From: Faecalicatena sp.
Lineage (GTDB): Bacteria > Bacillota > Clostridia > Lachnospirales > Lachnospiraceae
Reading direction: 5' to 3'
Assembly (NCBI GenBank): GCA_009774255.1
Contig: VSNK01000040.1
Location: 1 to 24,672 of the forward strand
Length of the DNA stretch: 24,672 nucleotides
Shown: in pieces, positions 7,395 through 15,463 of the stretch
Position numbering within the stretch: the stretch's first letter is position 1
Layout: each line of letters begins with the position of its first letter
The notes under the pieces: model-generated
Seen by the model: only the letters and a program-made list of their open reading frames with translations
The model's database searches: none
Told to the model about the DNA's origin: nothing
Made by a program: the position numbers and the translations under genes

Positions 7395-8015
7395 GATTGG
7401 TATAGCGTACAGATGGAAAAGTTAGGCGTTCCGATTCATTTGAACAAAGAAATTATGAGGGAAGATGTGATAAATGGCGGCTACGATACAGTTGTGATTG
7501 CAACGGGTTCTACACCAAAGCGTTTCCAGCTTGGAGATGATGAACGTGTCTATACGGCGGAACAAGTATTGATGAAAGAAAGAGACTGTGGGGAAAACAC
7601 GGTAGTAGTTGGCGGTGGCTTGGTAGGCTGTGAGACAGCCCTGTGACTGGCACAGCATGGAAAAAAGGTAACGATTGTAGAGGCACTTGATAAATTGCTT
7701 GCGATGAACGGGCCGTTATGCAGCGCCAATAAGGATATGCTTGAGAGGTTGATTCCGTATTATCATGTAGAGGTAATCACCAGTGCAAAAGTCAAAAGTT
7801 ATCAGGATGGCATTCTTTTGGCAGAGCTGAAAGCTGGAGAAAAGAAAATTCCATGTGACAGCGTAATCTTGTCTGTAGGGTATCGGGAGAATAATACCCT
7901 GTATCATGAACTGGAATTTGATGTGCCGGAAATCTATCTGCTCGGCGATGCAAAGAAGGTGGGAAACATTATGTATGGTATATGGGATGCATTCGAGGTG
8001 GCTAATCATATATAG
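7392..8015 (+). pseudogene. C-terminal fragment of an old-yellow-enzyme-type NADH:flavin oxidoreductase
   Basis: The fragment begins at about ADWYSVQMEKLGV and holds the FAD/NAD(P)-binding half of 2-enoate-reductase/BaiCD-BaiH-like enzymes: TVVIATGSTPK, VVVGGGLVGCETA, GKKVTIVE and YLLGDAKKV. The N-terminal FMN-binding TIM barrel and 4Fe-4S cysteines are absent, about 400 residues. An in-frame TGA at 7644-7646 interrupts ETAL/LAQHGKK; a single TGG-to-TGA change would explain it. No ribosome site is seen. It is non-functional as a full enzyme. A hairpin terminator follows at 8058. Confidence 0.85.
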
Positions 8016-8057
8016 GTATAAGGGCTATATTTAAAATTGTAGAGTGAAATAGATTGG

Positions 8058-8085
8058 GGAGCTGTTATTGATAAATAACAGCTCC
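8058..8085. terminator. Bidirectional hairpin between convergent genes
   Basis: GGAGCTGTTATT (8058-8069) and AATAACAGCTCC (8074-8085) form a perfect 12-bp stem with a 4-nt loop. T/A-rich flanks on both sides allow use by the plus-strand fragment and the minus-strand LysR gene. Confidence 0.8.
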
Positions 8086-8091
8086 TTAAAA

Positions 8092-8985
8092 TTATTGTTC
8101 TTCAAATGCTTCCTGCAGCCGTTCTAAAAACAGAGAGGCAGCAGAGGAAAACATCTGATATTTCTTCCATACAATGACTAATCCAGATTCCAGTTTTGGC
8201 TCTAATGGGCGGAAACAAAGACTGCTGGAGTCCTTTGTATTTGCTAGCTTGTCAATGGTGACAGCATAACCAATCCCGGCATCTACCAGGATCGCTGCAT
8301 TATAGACCAAATTAAACGTAGTTACTACATTTGCTTTTTCTAAATCTTCTCCAAACCATTCCGCAAATTCCCCTGACCGTCCATGCTGCATTGCCTGTCT
8401 GGAGCAGATCAAAGGAACATTCCATAAATCTTCTTTGCGTATGGAAGTTTTCCCCGCAAGCGGGCTGTCCTTACGCATAACAACGCCCCAGACATCTTTG
8501 GCAGGAATCTTGACAGAATCATATTTAGAAAAGTCGGCAGGCTCGATCAGGATGCCGAAGTCTAAAAGCCCTTTGTCAAGCCGTTCTGTTACATCCTCTG
8601 CATTTCCGCTGTACAGATGGTAGTGGATGCCCGGATAGGCATTCTGGATATCCTTTATAATCTCTGCCACCAGCCTGACGGCTTCTGTTTCCCCGCCGCC
8701 AATATAAATATCGCCGCTTATGGTCTGTTCCATAGAGGTAAATTCCGCCTCTGTCTTATCCACCATAGAAATGATTTCCTCTGCTCTTTTCCGGAATAGC
8801 ATCCCTTCGGGAGTCAGCTTTACCCGGTGGCTTCCCCTCACAAGGAGTTTTTGACCTAATTCTTCCTCTAAATCTTTAATCTGCCTGGAAAGGGTGGGCT
8901 GTGTCATATGGAGGTGATTTGCCGCCCCGGTGATAGTTTCTTCCCTGGCAATTGCTAAAAAATAACGGAGAACACGTATTTCCAT
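8092..8985 (-). CDS. LysR-family transcriptional regulator (297 aa, intact)
   Basis: The N-terminal helix-turn-helix (LRYFLAIAREETITGAANHL, then MTQPTLSRQIKDLEEELGQ) is textbook LysR, and the effector domain follows from about residue 90 (GDIYIGGGETEAV). The open frame extends to 9039, but MEIRVLRYF at 8985 is preceded by AAAGGAGG and matches family starts, so 8985 is the start. It faces away from the 70-residue gene and the alcohol dehydrogenase, and is presumably their regulator as well as its own. It is a different subgroup from the LysR gene at 1587: it shares general architecture only. Confidence 0.95.
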   Translation of the reverse strand: MEIRVLRYFLAIAREETITGAANHLHMTQPTLSRQIKDLEEELGQKLLVRGSHRVKLTPEGMLFRKRAEEIISMVDKTEAEFTSMEQTISGDIYIGGGETEAVRLVAEIIKDIQNAYPGIHYHLYSGNAEDVTERLDKGLLDFGILIEPADFSKYDSVKIPAKDVWGVVMRKDSPLAGKTSIRKEDLWNVPLICSRQAMQHGRSGEFAEWFGEDLEKANVVTTFNLVYNAAILVDAGIGYAVTIDKLANTKDSSSLCFRPLEPKLESGLVIVWKKYQMFSSAASLFLERLQEAFEEQ

Positions 8986-9029
8986 AAGAAAACCTCCTTT
9001 GTTATATTGGATTGAAAGAACTTGAGATG

Positions 9030-9058
9030 AGCATAGCATTTTGTGATATGCCTGTCAA
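9030..9058 (-). promoter_or_regulatory. Promoter of the intact LysR gene
   Basis: Minus-strand TTGACA (9053-9058) and TATGCT (9030-9035) are spaced 17 bp. An inverted repeat GCATA/TATGC (9031-9035 / 9046-9050, 11-nt spacer) overlaps it and resembles a LysR box, placed to let the protein repress itself. Confidence 0.65.
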
Positions 9059-9085
9059 GCAGTTAGTGGTATGAAAACTAGGTAT

Positions 9086-9114
9086 TTGCTATTCGATGGG
9101 AAGGGTGATACACT
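9086..9114 (+). promoter_or_regulatory. Divergent promoter for the 70-aa gene and alcohol dehydrogenase
   Basis: TTGCTA (9086-9091) and TACACT (9109-9114) are separated by 17 bp, with AGGAGG about 30 nt upstream of the start codon region. The LysR-type inverted repeat at 9031-9050 lies about 80 bp upstream of the predicted start site. Confidence 0.55.
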
Positions 9115-9144
9115 GAAACTGTCAAGAGGAGGTGGTCAGGTAAA

Positions 9145-9357
9145 ATGACAGAAGAAGAAAGGATTCTTCGCAATTTAAAGGATGCGGGCTGTGACAATGA
9201 TACAATTCAGAGGTTTTTCTATTTAAAAGAAGAAGGGAGAGAGAAAGAACAGCTCCGGCTACTCGCCCTGCACAGGGCAAATCTTTTGGATAAACTGCAT
9301 GTCAGCCAAAGCATGATTGATTGCCTTGACTATCTGGTCTATTCCATGAAGAAATAA
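9145..9357 (+). CDS. Small helical conserved protein (70 aa) in a LysR/alcohol dehydrogenase module
   Basis: A short, highly charged, mostly helical protein without Cys-rich or membrane features apart from one Cys near residue 16. NLKDAGCDNDTIQRF at the start and LLDKLHVSQSMIDCLDYLVY at the end look like paired helices. It is preceded by GAGGAGGTGG and its own promoter. From memory, similar 60-75 residue proteins sit beside LysR or MerR regulators and oxidoreductases in Clostridia, with no assigned function. The location between regulator and dehydrogenase suggests a regulatory or accessory part, but this is inference. Confidence 0.75.
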   Translation: MTEEERILRNLKDAGCDNDTIQRFFYLKEEGREKEQLRLLALHRANLLDKLHVSQSMIDCLDYLVYSMKK

Positions 9358-9385
9358 ATAATAATGAAACTTTATGAAACGGGAA

Positions 9386-9457
9386 TTGTCCGTATTTAGA
9401 ATCTGCTTCGTAGATGACGGACAAGAAGGTAATCAATTTGCTCTGCAAATTGGTTAC
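9386..9457 (+). promoter_or_regulatory. Two consecutive hairpins in the leader of the alcohol dehydrogenase
   Basis: The first stem is TTGTCCGT (9386-9393) / ACGGACAA (9417-9424), with an inner ATCT/AGAT pair. The second is GTAATCAATTTGC (9429-9441) / GCAAATTGGTTAC (9445-9457), 13 pairs with one G-U and a TCT loop. The ribosome site GGAGG begins only 8 nt later, at 9465. There is no U-tract, so this is not a plain terminator. An mRNA-stability or translation-control element, or a dispersed palindromic repeat, would fit. Confidence 0.55.
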
Positions 9458-9474
9458 AAGAGATGGAGGTATCT

Positions 9475-10653
9475 ATGATGAACATGAATTTCAACTTTAA
9501 CAATCCTACAAACCTGATCTTTGGAAGCGGCAAATTAAATGAGCTTGGAAAACAGAAAATGCCGGGGAAAAAGGCGCTGCTTCTGATTTCAAACGGGACT
9601 TCCGTGAAGAAATACGGAACCCTTGCGCGTGTGGAAGAACAACTGAAACAGACTGGAACAGAGTATGTGATCTGTGCCAATATCCATGAGAATCCGTCAA
9701 AGGAAGTGGTAATGGAAGCGGCAGCTATGGCGAAAGAAAACCAGTGTGATTTTATCGTAGCATTAGGCGGCGGCGCTGTGCTGGATTCTGCCGTTGCGGT
9801 TGCAGCTATGGCAACAAATCCCGGAGATCTGTGGGACTATGTGAACGGTGGGACAGGAAAGGCACAGCCTCTTGTGAATCCGGCATTGCCAATCGTAACC
9901 ATTGCCACAAGTTCAGGAACCGGTTCCGAAATTAACTGCTGGGGTGTGATCTCCAACCATGAGACAAATGAAAAGATTGGATTCGGTGATCCGTCCATTG
10001 TGCCAGTGCTGGCCATTGTTGACCCGGAGCTGATGAAAACGGTTCCTGCAAAATATACGGCATATCAGGGCTTTGATGCACTGTTCCACAATACGGAAGT
10101 TATGATTTCCAATGGCGTTAATATTTTGAGCGAAACGATAGCGCTTTCTGCGATAGAGAGCATTTATAAATACCTGCCCCGTGCAGTGAAGGATGGAAAT
10201 GATCTTGAGGCGCGTGAGCATGTGGCTTACGGAAGCACGATTGCCGGGATCACGATGCAGCTTACCAACACAACGGCACAGCACTCTATGGAACATGCCA
10301 TGAGCGCTTACCATCATAATTTGCCTCATGGGGCAGGACTGATTATGATTTCCAGGGCGTTTGCAGAATTTTTCATTGAGAAACATGCTTGTGACGGGCA
10401 GTTTGTCAAGATGGCAAAGGTAATGGGAATCCCAGATGCCGATAAGCCGGAGGACTTTATTACTGCGCTTGTAAATCTACAGAAGGAGTGTGGCGTGGAT
10501 GACCTGAAAATGAGTGATTATGGATTTAAACCGGAGGAATCCATGACGCTGGCGGTAAACGCAAGGGAAACGATGGGCGGATTGTTCCTGTCAAATCCAT
10601 GTGAGATGTCAAATGAAGAGTGCGCCGGAATCTTTGATAAATCATACAGGTAG
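9475..10653 (+). CDS. Iron-containing alcohol dehydrogenase (BdhA/YqhD-like)
   Basis: A 392-residue group III alcohol dehydrogenase reducing aldehydes with NAD(P)H. MNFNFNNPTNLIFGSGK is the typical start. The nucleotide motif is GGGAVLDSA (Ala where many members have Ser), and SGTGSE follows. Metal ligands are likely Asp201 and His205 (GFDALFH) and His270 and His285 (QHSMEHAMSAYHHNLPHG). I start at 9475, since GGAGG at 9465 would lie after an earlier ATG at 9463. It follows the LysR-linked 70-aa gene, and the C39-like gene begins 20 nt downstream. The role is probably detoxification of an aldehyde or fermentative redox balance. Confidence 0.93.
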   Translation: MMNMNFNFNNPTNLIFGSGKLNELGKQKMPGKKALLLISNGTSVKKYGTLARVEEQLKQTGTEYVICANIHENPSKEVVMEAAAMAKENQCDFIVALGGGAVLDSAVAVAAMATNPGDLWDYVNGGTGKAQPLVNPALPIVTIATSSGTGSEINCWGVISNHETNEKIGFGDPSIVPVLAIVDPELMKTVPAKYTAYQGFDALFHNTEVMISNGVNILSETIALSAIESIYKYLPRAVKDGNDLEAREHVAYGSTIAGITMQLTNTTAQHSMEHAMSAYHHNLPHGAGLIMISRAFAEFFIEKHACDGQFVKMAKVMGIPDADKPEDFITALVNLQKECGVDDLKMSDYGFKPEESMTLAVNARETMGGLFLSNPCEMSNEECAGIFDKSYR

Positions 10654-10673
10654 CATAAGAGCAACGGGAGCTT

Positions 10674-11270
10674 ATGAAGAAAGAATTAGACTACATCAGG
10701 ATTGGCACTGCCCTTGGCGGAAATCAGGAATGGTTTACAGACTGGTCTATGTATGACGGCGGCTGTGCGGCAGTGACAGCCTGTGATGTCTGTATGTATC
10801 TGGCATTGCGGAAAGGAATCAGCGGATTATACCCATACCGGGTAGACAGATTTACCAGACAGGACTATATACGCTTTTCGGAAAAGATGAAACCATATCT
10901 GCATCCCTGCTGGCAGGGGATAGATACATTAGAGCGCTACATTTCAGGAATCTCAGAGTATTGCAGGGATGCAAGGTATATGCTGAAAGCAGACGGCTTC
11001 TCTGGTGCATTTCCGGTCCATTATGCAAAAGAAAAGATTAGGGAGCAGATTGATTCAGGGCTTCCGATTCCTTACCTTTTGTTGTACCACAAGAATCCTA
11101 CCTTTCAGGATTTTGAATGGCACTGGTTTAACCTTGCCGGGTATGGGGAATATGGTAAAGAATTTTATGTAAGGGCAGTGACTTATGGAATGGAATACTG
11201 GCTGAACCTTGAAGAACTTTGGGATACAGGGCGGAATAGAAAAGGCGGGATGGTACTGATGTCGGTGTAA
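10674..11270 (+). CDS. Conserved protein resembling a C39-like cysteine peptidase (198 aa)
   Basis: The segment GGCAAVTACDVCMYLA looks like a papain/C39-type nucleophile helix (Cys after Gly-Gly, start of a helix), and FEWHWFNLAGYGEY supplies a His in a beta-strand context, the usual second catalytic residue. There is no signal peptide. A GGGAG site precedes the ATG, and the gene lies 20 nt after the dehydrogenase, so it is co-transcribed with it. Homologues in Clostridia are, to my memory, uncharacterised. The fold assignment is inference from the spaced Cys and His. Catalysis has to be shown. Confidence 0.7.
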   Translation: MKKELDYIRIGTALGGNQEWFTDWSMYDGGCAAVTACDVCMYLALRKGISGLYPYRVDRFTRQDYIRFSEKMKPYLHPCWQGIDTLERYISGISEYCRDARYMLKADGFSGAFPVHYAKEKIREQIDSGLPIPYLLLYHKNPTFQDFEWHWFNLAGYGEYGKEFYVRAVTYGMEYWLNLEELWDTGRNRKGGMVLMSV

Positions 11271-11295
11271 GGAATGATAGAAACAGTTCGGCCCA

Positions 11296-11425
11296 GGACT
11301 TTGCACTTGCTGCAAAGTCCGTGAGAATGCATAAATTTAGCCAGAGAATCCAGCCCTTTGCGAACAGCAAACTTTAAATGGGCTGGATTCCGTAACAGTG
11401 AAGCCGAAGGCTGAACTGTTACGGA
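11296..11425 (+). ncRNA. Highly structured intergenic segment (candidate RNA element or palindromic repeat)
   Basis: Within 130 nt there are three strong stems. GGACTTTGCA / TGCAAAGTCC is at 11296-11320. GAATCCAGCCC (11346-11356) / GGGCTGGATTC (11380-11390) encloses a small TTTGC/GCAAA hairpin. TCCGTAACAGT (11389-11399) / ACTGTTACGGA (11415-11425) encloses AGCC-GAA-GGCT. The second and third stems abut and could stack. No open frame is convincing, and no U-tract follows. It may be a dispersed repeat, a leader RNA of the nitroreductase, or a small RNA. Confidence 0.45.
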
Positions 11426-11460
11426 TGATATGTAAATAGAGTAGGAAGGATTTGACAACT

Positions 11461-12368
11461 GTGAATGAAGTAATGAAAAGTTTGCTTTCCCACCAGTCAA
11501 TCCGTGCATATACGGAACAGCCGGTGGAGGATGATAAAATAGACCAGATTATTCAGGCAGTGCAGGCAGCGCCGAACTGGAATAACCTTCAGCATGTGTC
11601 TGTGGTTGTGGTAAAAGAGCAGGAACGAAAAGAAATGTTTTCCAGATTTTGCGGCGGACAGAAACAGATTGCACATGCTCCGGTTTTCCTGATATTCTGT
11701 GCAGATTTTTACCGTACATGGCTTGCCTGCAAAAAAGAAGAACATTTTGACGAAACAATGAAGCGGTTAGATAACATTATTCTAGTACAGCATTGCGTAT
11801 ATAATGGTGAATAATGTGCCTGATATTTTTGTCAGGACAAGGCGGAGGAAAGAGGCGATGCGGTGGCATCGTTGATTGACGACAACGCAGTGCTGGCAGA
11901 AATAGCAGGTGCAGAATTCACCGTTAATTACGCAATGCTGTACTAGGGGCAAATGAAGTAGGAATTGCCGTAGGGACAGCGACAGCAGCGGCGGAATCTA
12001 TGGGATTTGGAACGGTCGTGATCGGGGACATCCGGCTTCATGCACTGGAGGCAGTAAAAGAACTAAATCTTCCGAAGTATGTAGTTCCTATGCTGGGCTT
12101 GTGTGTCGGTTATCCGGCAGAAGAACCGGGAATCAAACCAAGACTTCCGAAAGAAGCAGTCTGTTTTGAAGAACGGTATGAACGGGGATTAGAGCCGCTT
12201 TTGAAGCAATATGATGAGATGTATGCGGACTATCTGAGCAAACGTCCCTGGAATAACCGTGTAGGAAATTGGACAGATATTGCAAGAGATTTTTATAAAC
12301 ATCCCTATGACCATTATCCGGAAGTCCCGGAAATGCTGAAACAACAGGGGTTTTATTCGGGAAATTGA
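11461..12368 (+). pseudogene. Nitroreductase-family NADPH-dependent flavin oxidoreductase, split by a MITE
   Basis: An NfsA-like FMN nitroreductase. The first part carries SLLSHQSIRAYTEQPVEDDK and AVQAAPNWNNLQ, the FMN-binding Arg region. The second carries GANEVGIAVGTATAAAESMG and MLGLCVGYPAEEP, the second flavin-contact region. The two halves are in different frames, split by 159 bp of element plus a duplicated TA. Removing that segment rejoins ATT ATT CTA with GGG GCA in frame, giving about 248 residues, the usual length. GTG 11461 lies 10 nt after AGGAAGGA; TTG 11452 is too close to it. Apart from the insertion, no lesion was seen, so inactivation looks recent. Confidence 0.9.
11785..11943. 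mobile_element. 159-bp MITE of IS630/Tc1-mariner type
   Basis: Terminal inverted repeats start GTACAGCATTGCGTA at the left (11785) and end with the exact complement at the right (11943). The match continues to 29 of 36 positions ungapped, including a second perfect GGTGAAT block. The element is flanked by TA (11783-11784 and 11944-11945) within CTAG on both sides. TA duplication at CTAG is the known habit of IS630 elements. There is no transposase inside. The host nitroreductase frame is restored on excision. Confidence 0.9.
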
Positions 12369-12386
12369 CAGAGTGGGAGGGAAATT

Positions 12387-13226
12387 ATGCAATTTGAAAA
12401 GATTCTTGAATCAGGAGTAAATGGAAAAGCCCCTGTTATAAAGCTGAACAGTGGGTATGATATACCGATGGTGGGACTTGGGACATATAGTTTACGTGGA
12501 GATACTTGTGTATATTCTGTGCGCACAGCAATCCAAAACGGTTATAGGCTGATTGATACAGCATCGTATTATGGAAATGAACGGGAAGTTGGCGAAGGAA
12601 TCCGGAAATCGGGTGTACCTCGTGAAGAGATTTTTGTCACTACTAAATTATACCCAAACCAGTATAGCTATGCAGCGAAAGCCATTGATGATGCACTGGA
12701 CAAATTGGACATTGGTTATATTGACATGATGCTCCTGCACCATCCGGCCTCCAATGATGTTTCTTCTTATCAGGCAATCGAAAAAGCAGTACAGGATGGT
12801 AAAGTCCGTTCTGCGGGAGTGTCTTGCTATTATATCCAGGAAACAAACCGTTTCCTGCCAAAAGTCCGTATAAAACCTGCGCTGATTCAGAATGAGATTC
12901 ATCCGTATTATCAGGACAGCAGGGTAATAGAGCATATTAGGAGCTGTGATATTACTGTTCAGGGATGGTATCCTCTGGGCGGGCGTGGATATACAAAAGC
13001 CTTGCTGAATCATAAAATTCTCTGCCGGCTTGCAGAAATACATGGGAAGTCTCCAGCGCAGATAATTCTTCGGTGGAACCTGCAAAGAGGCGTGGTCGTG
13101 ATTCCGGGTTCCAGTAATGAAAAACACATTTGTGAGAATATATCTATTTTTGATTTTTCTCTTACAAATGATGAAATGGAGATGATTGCAGGGCTGAATA
13201 AAGATGAAAAACATGATTGGTACTGA
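12387..13226 (+). CDS. Aldo/keto reductase (279 aa, intact)
   Basis: A carbonyl reductase of the same small AKR group as the broken gene at 2587. RLIDTASYYGNEREVG gives catalytic Asp and Tyr, FVTTKLYP the Lys and MMLLHHPAS the His. VVVIPGSSNEKHICENISIF is the intact NADPH-binding C-terminus lost in the first copy. About 20 extra N-terminal residues precede the first barrel strand (IPMVGLGTY). A GGGAGG site lies before the ATG, and the gap to the nitroreductase is 18 nt. It probably forms an operon with the flavodoxin-like lipoprotein 34 nt downstream. Confidence 0.93.
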   Translation: MQFEKILESGVNGKAPVIKLNSGYDIPMVGLGTYSLRGDTCVYSVRTAIQNGYRLIDTASYYGNEREVGEGIRKSGVPREEIFVTTKLYPNQYSYAAKAIDDALDKLDIGYIDMMLLHHPASNDVSSYQAIEKAVQDGKVRSAGVSCYYIQETNRFLPKVRIKPALIQNEIHPYYQDSRVIEHIRSCDITVQGWYPLGGRGYTKALLNHKILCRLAEIHGKSPAQIILRWNLQRGVVVIPGSSNEKHICENISIFDFSLTNDEMEMIAGLNKDEKHDWY

Positions 13227-13260
13227 TTTTATTGTCCAGCAAAGGAAAGGATTGAACATT

Positions 13261-14004
13261 ATGAAAAAAAGATTATTTTCTATATTATTATGTTTGGCGC
13301 TTGTATTAGGGCTTGCAGCTTGTGGAAGTAATGATGATCCGCAAACTACAGCCCAAGGAAACGAAGAAAAAGAAGAACAGGATATGTCGGAAGGCGTGGA
13401 ACCGGGAACAGAAGATGAAGCAGATTCCCAGACTGCGAAAGCAGAAGATGGAAAAACGCTGGTGGTTCATTTTTCTGTACCAGAAACGGACAGTGCAGAA
13501 GATATGAATGCAGAGGAAGAAAACAGTACCGTTGTGATTGACGGGGAGGTATTGGGGAATACACAATATGTGGCTTATGTCATTCAGGAAAACACAGGCG
13601 CAGACATCTTCCGCATAGAGCCGACCACACCATATCCAATGGATCATGCAGAATTAGAGGAAGTTGCAACAGAAGAAAAGAGTAATGATGCTATGCCGGA
13701 GATTGCGGCAGAAGTCGAAAATATAGAACAGTATCATACAGTTTTCTTAGGTTACCCAAACTGGTATGCAGATATGCCGAGGATTATTTATAGTTTTTTG
13801 GATAAATATGATTTATCGGGAAAGACAGTTGTGCCTTTTGTAACTTCCGGAGGCAGCGGATTTTCTGACACGATCAATACAATTTCAGAATTAGAACCAG
13901 ATGCAGAAGTGATTACAGACGGGATTTCCATTTCAAGGAATGTGGTGCAGGATGCAGAAAGCGATATTATAGAGTGGCTGAATGGCTTAGGGTATTCCAA
14001 ATAA
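13261..14004 (+). CDS. Flavodoxin-like lipoprotein
   Basis: A type II signal peptide with lipobox LGLAAC (Cys at residue 20) is followed by an acidic low-complexity linker to about residue 60. A flavodoxin-like domain follows: KTLVVHFSVPETDSAEDM, then VFLGYPNWYADMPRIIYSFL and VPFVTSGGSGFSDTI. The phosphate loop is longer than in classical flavodoxins, as in the flavodoxin_4 group. It should be anchored on the outer face of the membrane and bind FMN. The open frame reaches back to 13204 inside the aldo/keto reductase, but ATG 13261 begins the signal peptide and has AAAGGAAAGG upstream. It is a possible extracytosolic electron carrier. Confidence 0.9.
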   Translation: MKKRLFSILLCLALVLGLAACGSNDDPQTTAQGNEEKEEQDMSEGVEPGTEDEADSQTAKAEDGKTLVVHFSVPETDSAEDMNAEEENSTVVIDGEVLGNTQYVAYVIQENTGADIFRIEPTTPYPMDHAELEEVATEEKSNDAMPEIAAEVENIEQYHTVFLGYPNWYADMPRIIYSFLDKYDLSGKTVVPFVTSGGSGFSDTINTISELEPDAEVITDGISISRNVVQDAESDIIEWLNGLGYSK

Positions 14005-14075
14005 GACATGGTGCAGCGCCGTTTGCATTTACCTGAGAGTCCGTGTAATGGATGGGAAAGGAAAGGTAAAGGAGC

Positions 14076-15452
14076 ATGGGATTAACAGGGCAAAGGCTGT
14101 CGGCAGATAAAAAAGATCTGAGGCAGTTTCATCGGACGATATTTGCTATGGTATTGCCAATAGCATTACAGAATTTTATGACGGCTGCTGTCAGTGCATC
14201 AGATGCAGTAATGCTTGGCTTTTTAGAGCAGGAGGCATTATCAGCAGTTTCACTGGCGGGGCAGGTTACTTTTGTATTAAATTTGCTTATTACTGTGGTT
14301 GTTCAGGGAACGACAGTGCTGGCCGCCCAATATTGGGGCAAAGGTGACAGGCAGACGGTTGAGAGGATTCTTGGGCTTGCGCTGCAATATATGTTTCTGG
14401 TATCTGTGGTGTTTTTGTGTGCGGCATTCTTTTTGCCAGGGCAGCTTATGAGGATATTTACAAATGACAGGGAATTAATCGTCAGAGGTGCAGAGTATCT
14501 CCGTATTGCCGGTATATCGTATGTGCCTCTTGGGATTTCACAGGTATATCTATGTATTATGAAGAACAGCGGAAAGACAGCAAAAAGTACAGTAATTGGC
14601 TCATCTTCCATGATTTTAAACGTAATCTTCAATGTGGTATTTATTTTTGGGGCGTTTGGGATAATTCCAGCTCTGGGTATTCAGGGCGCAGCCCTTGCCA
14701 CGGTTCTTGCAACTGTAATTCAGATGATATGGACGCTTCTGGAGTCTGGGAAAAAAGAAAGCATCCATATCCGTCTGCCTTATCTCATGAAAGTGGATAT
14801 GTTAATCCGCAGGGATTTTAATCGCTACACTCTGCCGATTGTGGGAAACTATTTCTTTTGGGGCGGCGGTGTGACTATGTATGCAGTAATTATCGGGCAT
14901 ATGGGGGCGGATGCGGTGGCGGCAAATTCAGTTGCTAATATTGTGAGAAACCTGATTGTATGCGTAACGAAAGGGATAGGGACAGCCGGTGCAATTCTGG
15001 TTGGAAATGAGCTTGGAAAAAATGCCATAGAAACGGCAAAACGGTATGCCAGACAGTCAATTGTGCTGGCTGCGGTATTGGGAGGCAGTTCTGGCCTTCT
15101 GTTATTTATGATTCGTCCGCTCATTCTTTCTTTTGCGGCATTGACGCCTGACGCATTAGGGTACTTATCAGGTATGCTGTTGATTAACTGTTATTATGTG
15201 GTTGCCGGGTCAATAAATAATATGGTGATTGGCGGAATCTTCTGTGCAGGGGGACAGTCAAGGTTTGGATGTATCTGTGACATGATCGTCCTCTGGCTGG
15301 CCATCATACCTCTTGCGGCTCTTGCGGCATTTTATCTGAATCTCCCGGTATTGGCAGTCTATCTGATTATCTGCATGGATGAAGGGGTTAAGGTTCCGAT
15401 TGTTCTCTGGTATTACCGGAAATATACTTGGGCAAGGAATCTTACACACTAA
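14076..15452 (+). CDS. MATE-family efflux transporter (458 aa, intact)
   Basis: A 12-helix Na+ or H+ coupled drug/toxin exporter. The two homologous halves are visible (FAMVLPIALQNFMTAAVSAS near the start, YTLPIVGNYFFWGGGVTMYA near residue 255), each followed by the usual glycine-rich helices. Length matches the family. It does not closely resemble the truncated MATE gene at 6345, so it is not a recent duplicate. An AAAGG site lies 9 nt before the ATG, and GGAG directly before it is too near. The HAD gene follows after 11 nt, suggesting co-transcription. Confidence 0.93.
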   Translation: MGLTGQRLSADKKDLRQFHRTIFAMVLPIALQNFMTAAVSASDAVMLGFLEQEALSAVSLAGQVTFVLNLLITVVVQGTTVLAAQYWGKGDRQTVERILGLALQYMFLVSVVFLCAAFFLPGQLMRIFTNDRELIVRGAEYLRIAGISYVPLGISQVYLCIMKNSGKTAKSTVIGSSSMILNVIFNVVFIFGAFGIIPALGIQGAALATVLATVIQMIWTLLESGKKESIHIRLPYLMKVDMLIRRDFNRYTLPIVGNYFFWGGGVTMYAVIIGHMGADAVAANSVANIVRNLIVCVTKGIGTAGAILVGNELGKNAIETAKRYARQSIVLAAVLGGSSGLLLFMIRPLILSFAALTPDALGYLSGMLLINCYYVVAGSINNMVIGGIFCAGGQSRFGCICDMIVLWLAIIPLAALAAFYLNLPVLAVYLIICMDEGVKVPIVLWYYRKYTWARNLTH

Positions 15453-15463
15453 GGAGAATACAT

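Noticed and set aside
12648..13259. Minus-strand frame of 203 codons opposite the third aldo/keto reductase
   Set aside because: Antisense shadow of a conserved gene, with no family features.
13204..13260. Upstream extension of the flavodoxin-like lipoprotein
   Set aside because: It lies inside the aldo/keto reductase, and ATG 13261 starts a perfect lipoprotein signal peptide.
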